Below are positions 25,601 through 34,281 of a DNA stretch of 51,693 nt, one piece after another. Position numbers and translations under genes: made by a program. The notes beneath the pieces are model-generated. The model saw only the letters and a list, made by a program, of their open reading frames with translations, searched no databases and was not told where the DNA came from. Source of the stretch: JAZGAE01 sp036475545 (GTDB taxonomy: Bacteria > Pseudomonadota > Alphaproteobacteria > DATDPM01). Location of the stretch: NCBI GenBank assembly GCA_036475545.1, contig JAZGAE010000098.1:1-51693 (forward strand). Direction: 5' to 3'. Position 1 is the first letter of the stretch; each line of letters opens with the position of its first letter.

Positions 25601-27913
25601 ATGGCGTTAGAAGCTGCGGACGAGACGGCGGGAAAGTCTTCCAACCTGATCCGGAAACTGGGGTCATGGGCGAGCCGCATCGGCCTCGGCCGAAAACTCG
25701 CCTACGCCCTCATCGTCGCCTCCGCGGGGGCTGGGATCGCGACTTACGTGGTGCTGACGGGCTCGCCCCCCTTCGGGCCCGATCCCGGCACGGTCCTCAT
25801 CCTCCTCGTCATCGACCTGATCTTGCTGTTGCTGCTCGGCATCGTCGTGGCATGGCGCATCGTTGCCGTGTGGACGGCTCGCCGCCGGGGCTATGCGGGC
25901 TCGAGGCTCCACGTCCGCCTCGTCCTGCTTTTCGGCCTGGTGGCGGCGACTCCGGCGGTGATCATGGCAGTGTTTTCCGCGTTGTTCTTCGATCTCGGCA
26001 TTCAGGCGTGGTTCTCGGAACGGGTGCGCACGGCGCTCGTGGAATCCGTCGCCGTGGCCGAGGCTTATTTGCAGGAGCATCAACAAGCCATTCGCGCCGA
26101 CGTGCTTGCCATGGCTTACGATGTCAGCAACGAGGGTCCGACGTTGCTCGGCAACCCCAAGCGGTTCGTCCAGATCGTCAACACCCAGACCGCCTTGCGG
26201 TCCTTGTCGGAAGCGGTCGTGTTCGACGGAATGGGCCGGGTGCTGGCGCGGGGAGGGTTGAGTTTCTCGCTCGAGTTCGAGCCCGTCCCTGGCTGGGCCC
26301 TGGAGCAGGCACGGAACGGCGAGGTGGCGATCCTGACCGGGCAGAGCGACGACCGGGTCCGCGCGCTGGTGCGGCTCGACCGATTCTTCGACACCTATCT
26401 TTACGTGGGCCGGCCGATCGATCCCAAGGTTCTCAACCACATGGAGCGAACCCAAAGGGCGGTGCGGGCGTACGAGAAGCTGGAGGGGGAGCGCTCCGGG
26501 CTGCAAGTCACCTTCGCCATGATTTTCGTGCTCGTGGCGCTCCTTCTGCTTCTGGCGGCGATCTGGGTGGGCCTGGCGTTCGCCAATCAACTCGCGCGGC
26601 CCATCAGCAACTTGGTGGCGGCGGCCGAGCGGGTGCGGGCCGGCGACCTCACGGCGCGGGTCGATGAAGGGCCGCGCGAAGACGAATTGGGCTCGTTGAG
26701 CCGCGCCTTCAATCGCATGACCGACCAGCTCGAAAACCAACGCGGCGAACTCGTCGAGGCGAATCGTCAGCTGGACATGCGCAGGCGATTCAGCGAGGCG
26801 GTGCTCTCCGGCGTGTCCGCGGGCGTGATCGGGCTGGATCAAAAAGGGCGCATCAACCTTCCCAATCGCTCTGCCTCGGAGCTGCTCTCGATCGATTTCG
26901 ATCAGCTCATCGGAAAGGAGCTGGCCAAGGTGGTGCCGGAGATGGGTGAGCTGCTGGCCAAGGCTTGCAGCCGCCCCGACCGGCTGATGGAAGCGCAGAT
27001 CAACCTGTCCGCGGGGCGCCGGGTGCGCACCCTGTTCGTCCGCATCGCGGCGGAGCAGGTGGACTCGGAAATCAAGGGTTTCGTCGTGACCTTCGACGAC
27101 GTCACCGAGCTGCTGTCCGCCCAGCGCAAAGCGGCCTGGGCTGACGTGGCGCAGCACATCGCCCACGAGATCAAGAACCCGCTTACCCCGATCCAGCTCT
27201 CGGCCGAGCGGCTCAAGCGCAAGTATCTCAGCCAGATAAAGTCCGACCCGGAAACGTTTACCACCTGCACCGACACCATCGTGCGGCAGGTAGACGACAT
27301 CGGCCGCCTGGTGGACGAATTTTCCTCCTTCGCCAGGATGCCGGCCCCGGTCATGACCGAGGAGGACCTAGGCGAGCTCTGCCACCAGTCCGTGTTCCTT
27401 CAGCGCGGTGCCCACCCCGAGATCGAATTCGATTGTGCGTTGCCTGACGAGCCGGTACGGGTCGTCTGCGACGGCCACCAGATCGGCCAGGTTCTCACCA
27501 ATCTCCTGCAGAACGCCGCGGAGTCGATCGAGGGGCGCAGTCCGCCCAGGAACGGCGAACTCGCGCCCGGCCACGTCGCGGTTCGCATCCTGCCGGAGGG
27601 GGAGCGGATCGTCGTGGAGGTCGATGACAACGGACGCGGTCTCCCCCGGGACGTTCGCGAGCGCCTGACCGAGCCCTATGTCACGACGCGGCTGAAGGGC
27701 ACCGGCCTGGGCCTCGCGATCGCCAAGAAAATCATGGAAGATCATCGCGGCGAACTCCTTCTCGAAGATCGCGAAGGCGGCGGCGCCCGGGTCAGCCTGA
27801 TCTTCCGGCAGGATCTTCTCGATGTCGAGGCGGCGACGGAGGCCGGCCGGAAGAGGCCGGGAAAGGCCGGGACGGCGCCTCGGACGCGTGAGGTTTCGAC
27901 CCATGGCGGATGA
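25601..27913 (+). CDS. ntrY: Nitrogen regulation sensor kinase NtrY
   Basis: Membrane-bound histidine kinase, about 770 residues. Three hydrophobic helices lie near the N-terminus (YALIVASAGAGIATYVVLTG, ILLVIDLILLLLLGIVVAW, and one near VLLFGLVAATPAVIMAVFS). A periplasmic sensor region, another helix (about 300-325), a HAMP domain (about 325-380), a PAS domain and the kinase core follow. The phosphoacceptor is His522 in HIAHEIKNPLTPIQLSAERL; the ATPase part has LTNLLQNAAESI, DDNGRGLP and GTGLGLAIAKK. A GTG at 25562, with GAGG nine bases upstream, would add 13 residues; I preferred the ATG by composition, though it lacks a Shine-Dalgarno. It overlaps ntrX by 11 bases. Confidence 0.95.
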   Translation: MALEAADETAGKSSNLIRKLGSWASRIGLGRKLAYALIVASAGAGIATYVVLTGSPPFGPDPGTVLILLVIDLILLLLLGIVVAWRIVAVWTARRRGYAGSRLHVRLVLLFGLVAATPAVIMAVFSALFFDLGIQAWFSERVRTALVESVAVAEAYLQEHQQAIRADVLAMAYDVSNEGPTLLGNPKRFVQIVNTQTALRSLSEAVVFDGMGRVLARGGLSFSLEFEPVPGWALEQARNGEVAILTGQSDDRVRALVRLDRFFDTYLYVGRPIDPKVLNHMERTQRAVRAYEKLEGERSGLQVTFAMIFVLVALLLLLAAIWVGLAFANQLARPISNLVAAAERVRAGDLTARVDEGPREDELGSLSRAFNRMTDQLENQRGELVEANRQLDMRRRFSEAVLSGVSAGVIGLDQKGRINLPNRSASELLSIDFDQLIGKELAKVVPEMGELLAKACSRPDRLMEAQINLSAGRRVRTLFVRIAAEQVDSEIKGFVVTFDDVTELLSAQRKAAWADVAQHIAHEIKNPLTPIQLSAERLKRKYLSQIKSDPETFTTCTDTIVRQVDDIGRLVDEFSSFARMPAPVMTEEDLGELCHQSVFLQRGAHPEIEFDCALPDEPVRVVCDGHQIGQVLTNLLQNAAESIEGRSPPRNGELAPGHVAVRILPEGERIVVEVDDNGRGLPRDVRERLTEPYVTTRLKGTGLGLAIAKKIMEDHRGELLLEDREGGGARVSLIFRQDLLDVEAATEAGRKRPGKAGTAPRTREVSTHGG

Positions 27914-29309
27914 TATTCTGATCGTCGACGACGAAGCCGACATCTGCATGTTGATGTCGGGGGTGCTCAGGGACGAGGGCTACCGCACCCGGGAGGCCAG
28001 CGACGGCGAGAGCGCGCTTGGCGCGCTGCGGGCACGGCCGCCCAACCTCGTCCTTCTCGACATCTGGCTGCAGGGAAGCGAGATGGATGGTATCGAGTTG
28101 CTCGATATCTTCCGGGCGGACCATCCCGGCGTTCCTGTGGTGATGATCAGCGGCCACGGAACCATCGAGACGGCGGTGTTGGCCATCAAAAAGGGGGCCT
28201 ACGACTTCATCGAAAAGCCGTTCAAGGCCGACCGCTTGCTGCTGGTGGTGAAGAGGGCCATCGAGGCCGCACGGCTTCGCCGCGAGAACGAGGAGCTCAG
28301 GTTTCGCGCCGGCGGCGACGCGGATCTCACCGGCGACTCGGCGGCGGTCAACCAGCTACGCCAGATCATCGACCGGGTCGCCCCTACCGGGAGCCGCGTG
28401 CTGATCACCGGCCCCGCGGGCGCGGGCAAGGAAGTGGTCGCGCGCATGATCCACGCGCGCTCGGCGAGGGCCACGGGGCCGTTCGTGGTGGTCAACTGCG
28501 CCATCATGCGGCCCGACCGTTTCGAGCACGAGCTTTTCGGTACCGAGGCCGGGCCCGAGGGATCGGGCGGCCCGCGTCAGATCGGCACTTTCGAACGGGC
28601 CAATGGCGGCACCCTGTTCCTGGACGAGGTCGCGGACATGCCGCTCGAGACCCAGGGCAAGATCGTGCGGGTGTTGCAGGAGCAGACCTTCCAGCGCGTG
28701 GGGGGCACCGACCCGGTAGCGGTCGACGTTCGTGTCATATCGTCGTCGAACAGGGACCTGGCGGAGGAGATGACGAAGGGAAAGTTCCGGGAAGACCTGT
28801 TCTACCGCCTGAGCGTCGTCCCCATTCAGGTGCCGTCGCTCACTGAACGGCGCGAGGACATCCCCGAGCTGGTCCGGCATTTCATGGCTCGGTCGGCCGA
28901 AGTCGCTGGTTTGCCGCCGCGCGAGCTCGGCGCGGACGCCATGGCCGCGCTGCAGAGCTACGAGTGGAAGGGCAACGTCCGCCAACTGCGGAACGTGATC
29001 GACTGGCTGCTGATCATGGCGCCGGGCGACCCGAGCGAGCGGGTCCGGGCGGACACGCTGCCGCCCGAGATAACCGGCAAGACACCTAACGTGCTCCAAT
29101 CGGACAACGGCGGCGAGATCATGTCGCTTCCGCTGAGAGAGGCGCGGGAGGTTTTCGAGAAGGAATATCTCACCGCTCAGGTTACGCGCTTCGGCGGCAA
29201 CATCTCGCGCACGGCCGCCTTCGTCGGGATGGAGCGTTCGGCGCTCCACCGCAAGTTGAAGTCCCTCGGTCTTCAACTGGGCGATCGGTCCCAGAACGCC
29301 CGGGCCTGA
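27903..29309 (+). CDS. ntrX: Response regulator NtrX
   Basis: Partner of NtrY, 468 residues. The receiver domain has Asp53 in LVLLDIWLQGSEMDG. The AAA+ domain has a Walker A-like GPAGAGKE and Walker B GGTLFLDEVADMP. The sigma-54 contact loop GAFTGA is missing: the region between ELFGTEAG and FERANGG reads PEGSGGPRQIGT. A C-terminal Fis-type helix-turn-helix (ISRTAAFVGMERSALHRKLKSL) is present. Loss of GAFTGA is known for alphaproteobacterial NtrX and implies that it does not activate sigma-54 polymerase directly. NtrYX systems respond to nitrogen and in some species to redox state. The start lies inside the ntrY end. Confidence 0.95.
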   Translation: MADDILIVDDEADICMLMSGVLRDEGYRTREASDGESALGALRARPPNLVLLDIWLQGSEMDGIELLDIFRADHPGVPVVMISGHGTIETAVLAIKKGAYDFIEKPFKADRLLLVVKRAIEAARLRRENEELRFRAGGDADLTGDSAAVNQLRQIIDRVAPTGSRVLITGPAGAGKEVVARMIHARSARATGPFVVVNCAIMRPDRFEHELFGTEAGPEGSGGPRQIGTFERANGGTLFLDEVADMPLETQGKIVRVLQEQTFQRVGGTDPVAVDVRVISSSNRDLAEEMTKGKFREDLFYRLSVVPIQVPSLTERREDIPELVRHFMARSAEVAGLPPRELGADAMAALQSYEWKGNVRQLRNVIDWLLIMAPGDPSERVRADTLPPEITGKTPNVLQSDNGGEIMSLPLREAREVFEKEYLTAQVTRFGGNISRTAAFVGMERSALHRKLKSLGLQLGDRSQNARA

Positions 29310-29379
29310 CCGGCAGGGGGACGGACATGTCCGCGCGTCCCGGCATCCATCCGGCTCGTTTGCCCATAGCTGATACGCC

Positions 29380-30756
29380 ATGAAGGTCATCATCTGCGGA
29401 GCCGGCCAGGTTGGCGCGAGCATCGCGCGGCAACTGGCGGCGGAAGAGAACGACGTCACCGTCATCGACCAGTCGGAGGAGCTGGTCCGCACGCTGACCG
29501 ATTCCCTCGACGTCCAGGGGGTCGTCGGTTTCGCCTCTCATCCCGACGTCCTTGAAAGGGCGGGCGCGGCGGACGCCGACATGCTGATCGCGGTGACCCG
29601 CGAGGACGAGATCAACATGATCGCCTGCCAGGTCGCCCACTCGCTGTTCAACGTGCCGACCAAGATCGCCCGCGTCCGCGAGGAGAGCTACCTGCAGCCG
29701 ATCTGGGCCGATCTCTTCAGCCGCGAGAACATGCCGATCGACGTCATCATCTCGCCGGAGATCGAGATCGCCCGCGCGATCGGGCGGCGCCTGCAGGCGC
29801 CGGGGGCGTTCGACATGATTCCGCTCGCAGACGGAAAGGTCCGGGTGATCGGGGTGCACTGTACCGAGGAGTGCCCGATCCTCAACACGCCGCTGCGCCA
29901 GCTCACGGGACTCTTCCCCGATCTGAACATCGTGGTCGTCTTGATCATCCGCGATGGCCAACCACTGCCAAGGGACGAAAACGCCCAGATGCTTGCCGGG
30001 GACGACGTCTATTTCGTCGCCGACAGCGAGCACGTCTCTCGCGTCATGGCGCTATTCGGCCACGAAGAGCCCGAGGCCCGGCGCATCGTCATCGCTGGCG
30101 CCGGCAACATAGGCCTTTACCTCGCTCATATGATCGAGGAGGAACATCCCGCGGCGAGACTCAAGGTCATCGAACGCGATAAGCAGATCGCGGAACGCGC
30201 CACGCAGGCGTTGTCGCGGGCGGTGGTTATCAACGGCAGCGCGATCGATCCCGAAATCATGGCCGAGGCCAACGTCGGCAAGGCCGAAACCGCCGTCTTC
30301 GTGACCAACAGCGACGAGGTCAATGTTCTCGCGTCGCTGCTCGCCAAGCGTCAAGGCTGCCACCGCACGGTGACGCTCGTTAACAACCCCGTGTTCGGGC
30401 CGCTCCTCTACAGCCTCGAGATCGACGTCGTCGTCAACCCGCGGGTGATCACGGTCTCCACCATACTTCAGCATGTGCGCCGGGGCCGGATTCGCTCCGT
30501 ACACACGCTTGGCGAGGGATTCGGCGAGATCGTCGAGGCGGACGCCCTTGAGACCTCTCCGCTTGTGGGTCCGCCCTTGAGGGAGATCGACCTTCCCGAG
30601 GGCGTCGTCGTTGGAGCGTTGGTGCGTGATGACGAAGTGATCATCCCGGGCGGCGACACCGTCATTAAGGTCAAGGATCGCATCGTGCTCTTCGCTGCGC
30701 CGGCGGCGGTCAAGAAGGTCACGAGGATGTTCGCGGTCCGTCTCGAGTATTTCTAG
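29380..30756 (+). CDS. trkA: Trk potassium uptake protein TrkA
   Basis: Peripheral regulatory subunit of Trk/Ktr potassium transporters, 458 residues. It holds two RCK units, each an NAD(H)-binding Rossmann domain followed by a TrkA-C domain. The first nucleotide motif is VIICGAGQVGASIARQL at residue 3 and the second IVIAGAGNIGLYLAHMIEE near residue 235. No TrkH transmembrane subunit is nearby, so that partner must be elsewhere in the genome. The ntrX-trkA order is common in alphaproteobacteria. The 70 bases before the gene contain the perfect palindrome CGGACATGTCCG (29322-29333), of unknown meaning. Confidence 0.96.
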   Translation: MKVIICGAGQVGASIARQLAAEENDVTVIDQSEELVRTLTDSLDVQGVVGFASHPDVLERAGAADADMLIAVTREDEINMIACQVAHSLFNVPTKIARVREESYLQPIWADLFSRENMPIDVIISPEIEIARAIGRRLQAPGAFDMIPLADGKVRVIGVHCTEECPILNTPLRQLTGLFPDLNIVVVLIIRDGQPLPRDENAQMLAGDDVYFVADSEHVSRVMALFGHEEPEARRIVIAGAGNIGLYLAHMIEEEHPAARLKVIERDKQIAERATQALSRAVVINGSAIDPEIMAEANVGKAETAVFVTNSDEVNVLASLLAKRQGCHRTVTLVNNPVFGPLLYSLEIDVVVNPRVITVSTILQHVRRGRIRSVHTLGEGFGEIVEADALETSPLVGPPLREIDLPEGVVVGALVRDDEVIIPGGDTVIKVKDRIVLFAAPAAVKKVTRMFAVRLEYF

Positions 30757-30875
30757 CCGCATGGCTGGCCACGCACGAAAGGCGCCGGGCCTTGCGGCGG
30801 CGGCGGGCCCGCCCTGTTCAAAGCGCCCATTGTTCGCCGAAACGGAGTCCGGATGATCTTGTTGCAGGGGTGCCC

Positions 30876-31739
30876 ATGTCGCGAATCGCTTACGTGAACG
30901 GCCTTTATGTGCCTCACGGAAGTGCGGCCGTGCATGTCGAGGACCGCGGTTATCAGTTCGCCGACGGCGTCTACGAGGTCGTCGGCGTGCGCAACGGCCG
31001 GCTCATCGACGAGGAGCTCCACCTCGACCGCCTGGACCGCTCGCTCGCCGAGCTCGCCATCGCGCGGCCGATGTCGCGGGCGGCGCTCAAGCTGGTGATG
31101 CGGGAGATGCTGCGCCGCAACCGGGTGCGGGACGGCATGCTCTACGTTCAGATGACCCGCGGGGTGGCGCGCCGTGACCACGCCATTCCCGAGCGCTGTA
31201 CGACCTCGGTCGTCATGACCGCGCGTCGGGCGAAGGCCGTGAGGCTGGAGGATCTCCGCGAGGGAGTCTCCGTCATCACCATTCCGGACATCCGTTGGGA
31301 AAGGTGTGATATCAAGACGATATCGCTACTTGCTAATGTCTTGGGAAAACAGAAGGCGTGTGCGGCCGGAGTCTACGAGGCTTGGCAGGTGGACGCCCAG
31401 GGCTTCGTGACCGAGGGCACCGCCAGCAACGCCTGGATCGTCACCAAGGACGGCCAACTCGTCACCCGCCATACGGACCACGCCATCTTGAGCGGCGTTG
31501 CCCGCCGCTCTCTTCTTGGGCTGGCTAAGGAGGAGGGCCTCGCCCTCGTCGAGCGGCCCTTCACGGTAGAGGAGGCCAGGGCGGCGCGGGAGGCTTTCAT
31601 CACGAGCACGATGTCCTATATCCTCCCTGTCGTCGAGATCGACGGTGCCGTTGTCGGGAGTGGCCAACCGGGGCCTGTCACGCGCAGGCTGCAGGACCGT
31701 TACATGAGCTATGTCGACGGCCCGGGGGCGCGGGCGTGA
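30876..31739 (+). CDS. dat: D-amino-acid aminotransferase (class IV)
   Basis: Pyridoxal-phosphate fold-type IV transaminase, 287 residues, related to D-alanine transaminase and branched-chain aminotransferases. The N-terminus reads IAYVNGLYVPHGSAAVHVEDRG, followed by QFADGVYEVV. The cofactor lysine is Lys147 in RCDIKTISLLANVLGK. VTEGTASNAWIV binds the cofactor phosphate. D-amino-acid specificity is supported by the VHVEDRGYQFADGVYE pattern and by its usual annotation at this locus between trkA and hfq; it remains an inference. AGGGG lies six bases before the ATG. Codon use dips into AT-rich triplets around Lys147. The stop overlaps the next start (GTGA). Confidence 0.9.
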   Translation: MSRIAYVNGLYVPHGSAAVHVEDRGYQFADGVYEVVGVRNGRLIDEELHLDRLDRSLAELAIARPMSRAALKLVMREMLRRNRVRDGMLYVQMTRGVARRDHAIPERCTTSVVMTARRAKAVRLEDLREGVSVITIPDIRWERCDIKTISLLANVLGKQKACAAGVYEAWQVDAQGFVTEGTASNAWIVTKDGQLVTRHTDHAILSGVARRSLLGLAKEEGLALVERPFTVEEARAAREAFITSTMSYILPVVEIDGAVVGSGQPGPVTRRLQDRYMSYVDGPGARA

Positions 31740-32428
31740 TAGAAGGCGAGGCGCGCTCCGTTATTTCTCGTCCGAAGGCGATCCTGCTCGACTGGGACAA
31801 CACCCTCGTCGACAACTCGGAGTCCATTCACGAGGCCATGACCGCGACCCTCTTGGGGATGGGGCACGCGCCGTGGCCGTTGGCGGAGACCCAGCGCCGG
31901 GCCCGGCGATCGCTGCGCGAGAGTTTTCCTGAAATATTCGGCGATCAATGGGAGCGGGCCAGGGAAATCTTCCATCAACGCTTTGCCGCGGACCACCTGA
32001 ACGGGCTCAAGACCAGTCCCGGCGCGGAAGACATGCTGGCGGGACTCGCGGCGCGAGGCATCTACCTGGCGGTGGTCAGCAACAAGACGGGCTCGTATCT
32101 ACGCAGGGAGGCCGCTCATTTGGGTTGGGACCGGTATTTCGGGGCGATCGTCGGCGCGACCGACGCCGAGGCGGACAAACCCGCCGTCGCGCCGGTGGAC
32201 CTGGCGCTGGCGAAAAGCGGCGTCGTCCGGGGACGAAGCGTTTGGTTCGTGGGCGACGGAGCCGTCGACATGGACTGCGCCCACCGGGCCGGCTGCGTCG
32301 CGGTACTTCTCCGCGGGCAGCCGCCGGGAGAGCATGAGTTCGCACCCAACCCCCCGGACCGGCACGTGACGTCCTGTGCGGATCTGGCCGCCTTCGTGGA
32401 CGCCCTTACGCCCGTGGCGGCACCTTGA
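31736..32428 (+). CDS. HAD-family phosphatase
   Basis: Haloacid-dehalogenase-like hydrolase, 230 residues, of the phosphoglycolate phosphatase (Gph) subgroup by layout. Motif I is LLDWDNTLVD with nucleophile Asp19 and Asp21. A helical cap follows (about 30-95). Motif II is VVSNKTGSYLR, motif III the lysine in EADKPAVAP, and motif IV the VWFVGDGAVDMDCA stretch. The substrate cannot be told. The GTG start overlaps the dat stop by four bases, so the two are translationally coupled. The 179 bases between this gene and hfq hold an AT-rich promoter region. Confidence 0.88.
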   Translation: MIEGEARSVISRPKAILLDWDNTLVDNSESIHEAMTATLLGMGHAPWPLAETQRRARRSLRESFPEIFGDQWERAREIFHQRFAADHLNGLKTSPGAEDMLAGLAARGIYLAVVSNKTGSYLRREAAHLGWDRYFGAIVGATDAEADKPAVAPVDLALAKSGVVRGRSVWFVGDGAVDMDCAHRAGCVAVLLRGQPPGEHEFAPNPPDRHVTSCADLAAFVDALTPVAAP

Positions 32429-32488
32429 GCGGGGGGCCGAGAAGCCCGCGCGCCTCGATGGTTAATTTTTCCGACTAGAATTGTTATA

Positions 32489-32494
32489 TATAAT
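32489..32494 (+). promoter_or_regulatory. Consensus -10 box upstream of hfq
   Basis: A perfect TATAAT inside the AT-rich stretch GAATTGTTATATATAATGG, in otherwise GC-rich DNA, 114 bases before the hfq ATG. No convincing -35 hexamer lies 16-18 bases upstream (the sequence there is T-rich). It is the most likely start of the hfq-hflX transcript. Confidence 0.55.
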
Positions 32495-32607
32495 GGTCAT
32501 GTAAATGGCCGGGGTAACGGCTGCGGGGGGCGAGAGATACATGCCGGTGTCGGCTCCAGCGGACGTGCGGACCCTTGGGGGGCAATAACCATGAACGGGG
32601 TAGTCCC

Positions 32608-32895
32608 ATGGCTGCGGAAAAATCCCAAAATATACAGGACGTGTTCCTCAACTACATTCGTAAGAACAAGACTGCAGTTACGATTTTTCTCGTCAACGGG
32701 GTAAAATTGCAGGGGATCATAACGGCCTTTGATAGCTTCTGCGTGCTCTTGAGGCGCGATGCTCAGTCGCAGCTCGTCTACAAGCACGCGATCTCGACCG
32801 TCATGCCGACGGTCCCGATCCAGCTGTTCGAGCCGGACAAGGAGGCCGAAGAAAAAATCGCGCCGGACAAGGAGGCCGAAGAAAAAATAGATTGA
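32608..32895 (+). CDS. hfq: RNA chaperone Hfq
   Basis: Hexameric Sm-like RNA chaperone that pairs small RNAs with messages, 95 residues. The Sm core is typical: IQDVFLNYIRKNKTAVTIFL, VNGVKLQGIITAFDSFCVLL and the Sm2 motif YKHAISTVMP. The tail after IQLF is unusual: EPDKEAEEKI is followed by APDKEAEEKI and a final Asp, an exact in-frame duplication of a 30-base unit. The open frame extends to a TTG 33 bases upstream, but the ATG giving MAAEKSQNIQD matches the family and follows a GGGGT box. The stop overlaps the hflX TTG start. Confidence 0.97.
   Translation: MAAEKSQNIQDVFLNYIRKNKTAVTIFLVNGVKLQGIITAFDSFCVLLRRDAQSQLVYKHAISTVMPTVPIQLFEPDKEAEEKIAPDKEAEEKID
32832..32888 (+). repeat. 30-base tandem duplication in the hfq tail
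   Basis: Bases 32832-32858 are repeated exactly at 32862-32888 (27 of the 30-base period identical). Each copy encodes PDKEAEEKI and carries AAGGAGG, a perfect ribosome-binding sequence. The second copy's AAGGAGG (32869-32875) ends 16 bases before the hflX TTG, so the duplication also changes the context of the next gene's start. Confidence 0.9.
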
Positions 32896-34205
32896 ACGAC
32901 CGTTTCGGAGAGCTTCCGCTTCAGTCCACCGGGCGCGCGCTCGTCATTCACCCTGTCCTTCGCGCCGAGGGCCAAGGAGCGCGCGATCCGGAAGCCTGTC
33001 TCTCCGAGGCCGTCGGGCTCGCCACGGCAATTCACCTTACCGTCTCCCACGCCGAGGTCGTCCGCGTGGGGCGGCCGCAGTCGAGCACCCTGCTGAGGCG
33101 CGGCGCGCTGGACCGCTTCAAGGATCTGGTCGCCGCCGAGGAGATCGGGCTGGCCATCGTCGACACCCGCCTGAGCCCCGTCCAGCAACGGAACCTCGAG
33201 CGCGCATGGGCGTGCAAGGTGATCGACCGAACCGGCCTGATCCTCGAGATCTTCGGCGAGCGGGCCCGGACCCGCGAGGGGAGCCTTCAGGTCGAACTCG
33301 CGGCGCTCACCTATCAGAGAAGCCGGTTGGTCCGGTCGTGGACCCATCTCGAGCGCCAGCGCGGCGGCTACGGCTTCCTCGGCGGCCCCGGCGAATCCCA
33401 GATCGAATCGGACCGCCGCCACATCTCGGAGCGCATCACCAGGATCAAACGCGAGCTCGGTCGGGTCAAGCGCACGCGCGCGCTTCATCGCAAGGCGCGC
33501 CGGCGCGTGCCGTATCCCGTGGTCGCCCTCGTCGGTTACACCAATGCCGGGAAATCAACCCTTTTCAACCGCCTCACCGGGGCCCGGGTTTTCGCCGACG
33601 ACCTTCTGTTCGCGACCCTCGACCCCACCATGCGCGTGGTCGAACTGCCGTCGGGCCAGGCCGCGATCCTCTCCGACACCGTCGGATTCATCTCGGATCT
33701 GCCGACCGACCTGGTGGCCGCCTTTCGCGCCACCCTCGAGGAAGTGCGCGAAGCCGACGTCATCGTCCACGTGCGCGACATCTCGCACCCGGATTCGGAG
33801 GCCCAGAAGCGCGATGTCGAGAGGGTCCTGGAGAAGCTCGGCCTGGGCGTGACCGTGGAGGCCGGCCTCGTTGAGGCGCTGAACAAGATCGACCTCGTGG
33901 GCGGCGAGGCGCGCCGGAAACTCTTCAACCAGGCGGCGCGCAACCCTGACGCGGTGCCGGTCTCGGCGGCGACCGGGGAGCGCTGCGACCGCCTGCTCGC
34001 GCGGCTCGACCAGCGGTTCGTCGACGGGCGCGAGGTGGTCGAAATTGTTGTGGACCTGCGCGATGGCGCGGCCATCGCCTGGCTTTACGACCACGGGGCC
34101 GTGCTCGCGCGGCACGACGACTCCGAATTCGCCCACATCCGCATCGACCTTTCGCCCGCGAACATCGCGCGTTTCGAACGGCGCCAGGTGCAACGGGCGT
34201 CCTAG
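32892..34205 (+). CDS. hflX: GTPase HflX
   Basis: Ribosome-associated GTPase of the Obg-HflX group that helps split or rescue stalled 70S ribosomes, 437 residues. The N-terminal HflX domain includes RGALDRFKDLVAAEEIG, then the glycine-rich ERQRGGYGFLGGPGESQIESD and a long basic helix. The G domain begins near residue 210: G1 GYTNAGKST, G2/G3 region with LFATLDPT and LSDTVGFI, G4 NKID, G5 SAATG. The start is TTG, overlapping the hfq stop (TTGA), with no other start codon nearby in frame; AAGGAGG lies 16 bases upstream. hfq-hflX is a widespread operon. A truncated end repeat starts ten bases after the stop. Confidence 0.95.
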   Translation: MNDRFGELPLQSTGRALVIHPVLRAEGQGARDPEACLSEAVGLATAIHLTVSHAEVVRVGRPQSSTLLRRGALDRFKDLVAAEEIGLAIVDTRLSPVQQRNLERAWACKVIDRTGLILEIFGERARTREGSLQVELAALTYQRSRLVRSWTHLERQRGGYGFLGGPGESQIESDRRHISERITRIKRELGRVKRTRALHRKARRRVPYPVVALVGYTNAGKSTLFNRLTGARVFADDLLFATLDPTMRVVELPSGQAAILSDTVGFISDLPTDLVAAFRATLEEVREADVIVHVRDISHPDSEAQKRDVERVLEKLGLGVTVEAGLVEALNKIDLVGGEARRKLFNQAARNPDAVPVSAATGERCDRLLARLDQRFVDGREVVEIVVDLRDGAAIAWLYDHGAVLARHDDSEFAHIRIDLSPANIARFERRQVQRAS

Positions 34206-34214
34206 CGGTCGCAG

Positions 34215-34255
34215 CCTCCGGCGCCGTCCGTTCAACTTGACCGGATTACGCTCTA
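34215..34255 (+). repeat. End repeat, truncated copy 3
   Basis: These 41 bases match positions 118-158 with two differences and, inverted, 51423-51463 with a few. Only the inner, TAGAGC-bearing part of the 157-base repeat is present; the outer 116 bases are absent. It sits between hflX and the convergent 89-residue protein gene. Confidence 0.85.
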
Positions 34256-34281
34256 GTCCGCGGCGGCAGGCCCGCTCCGCG

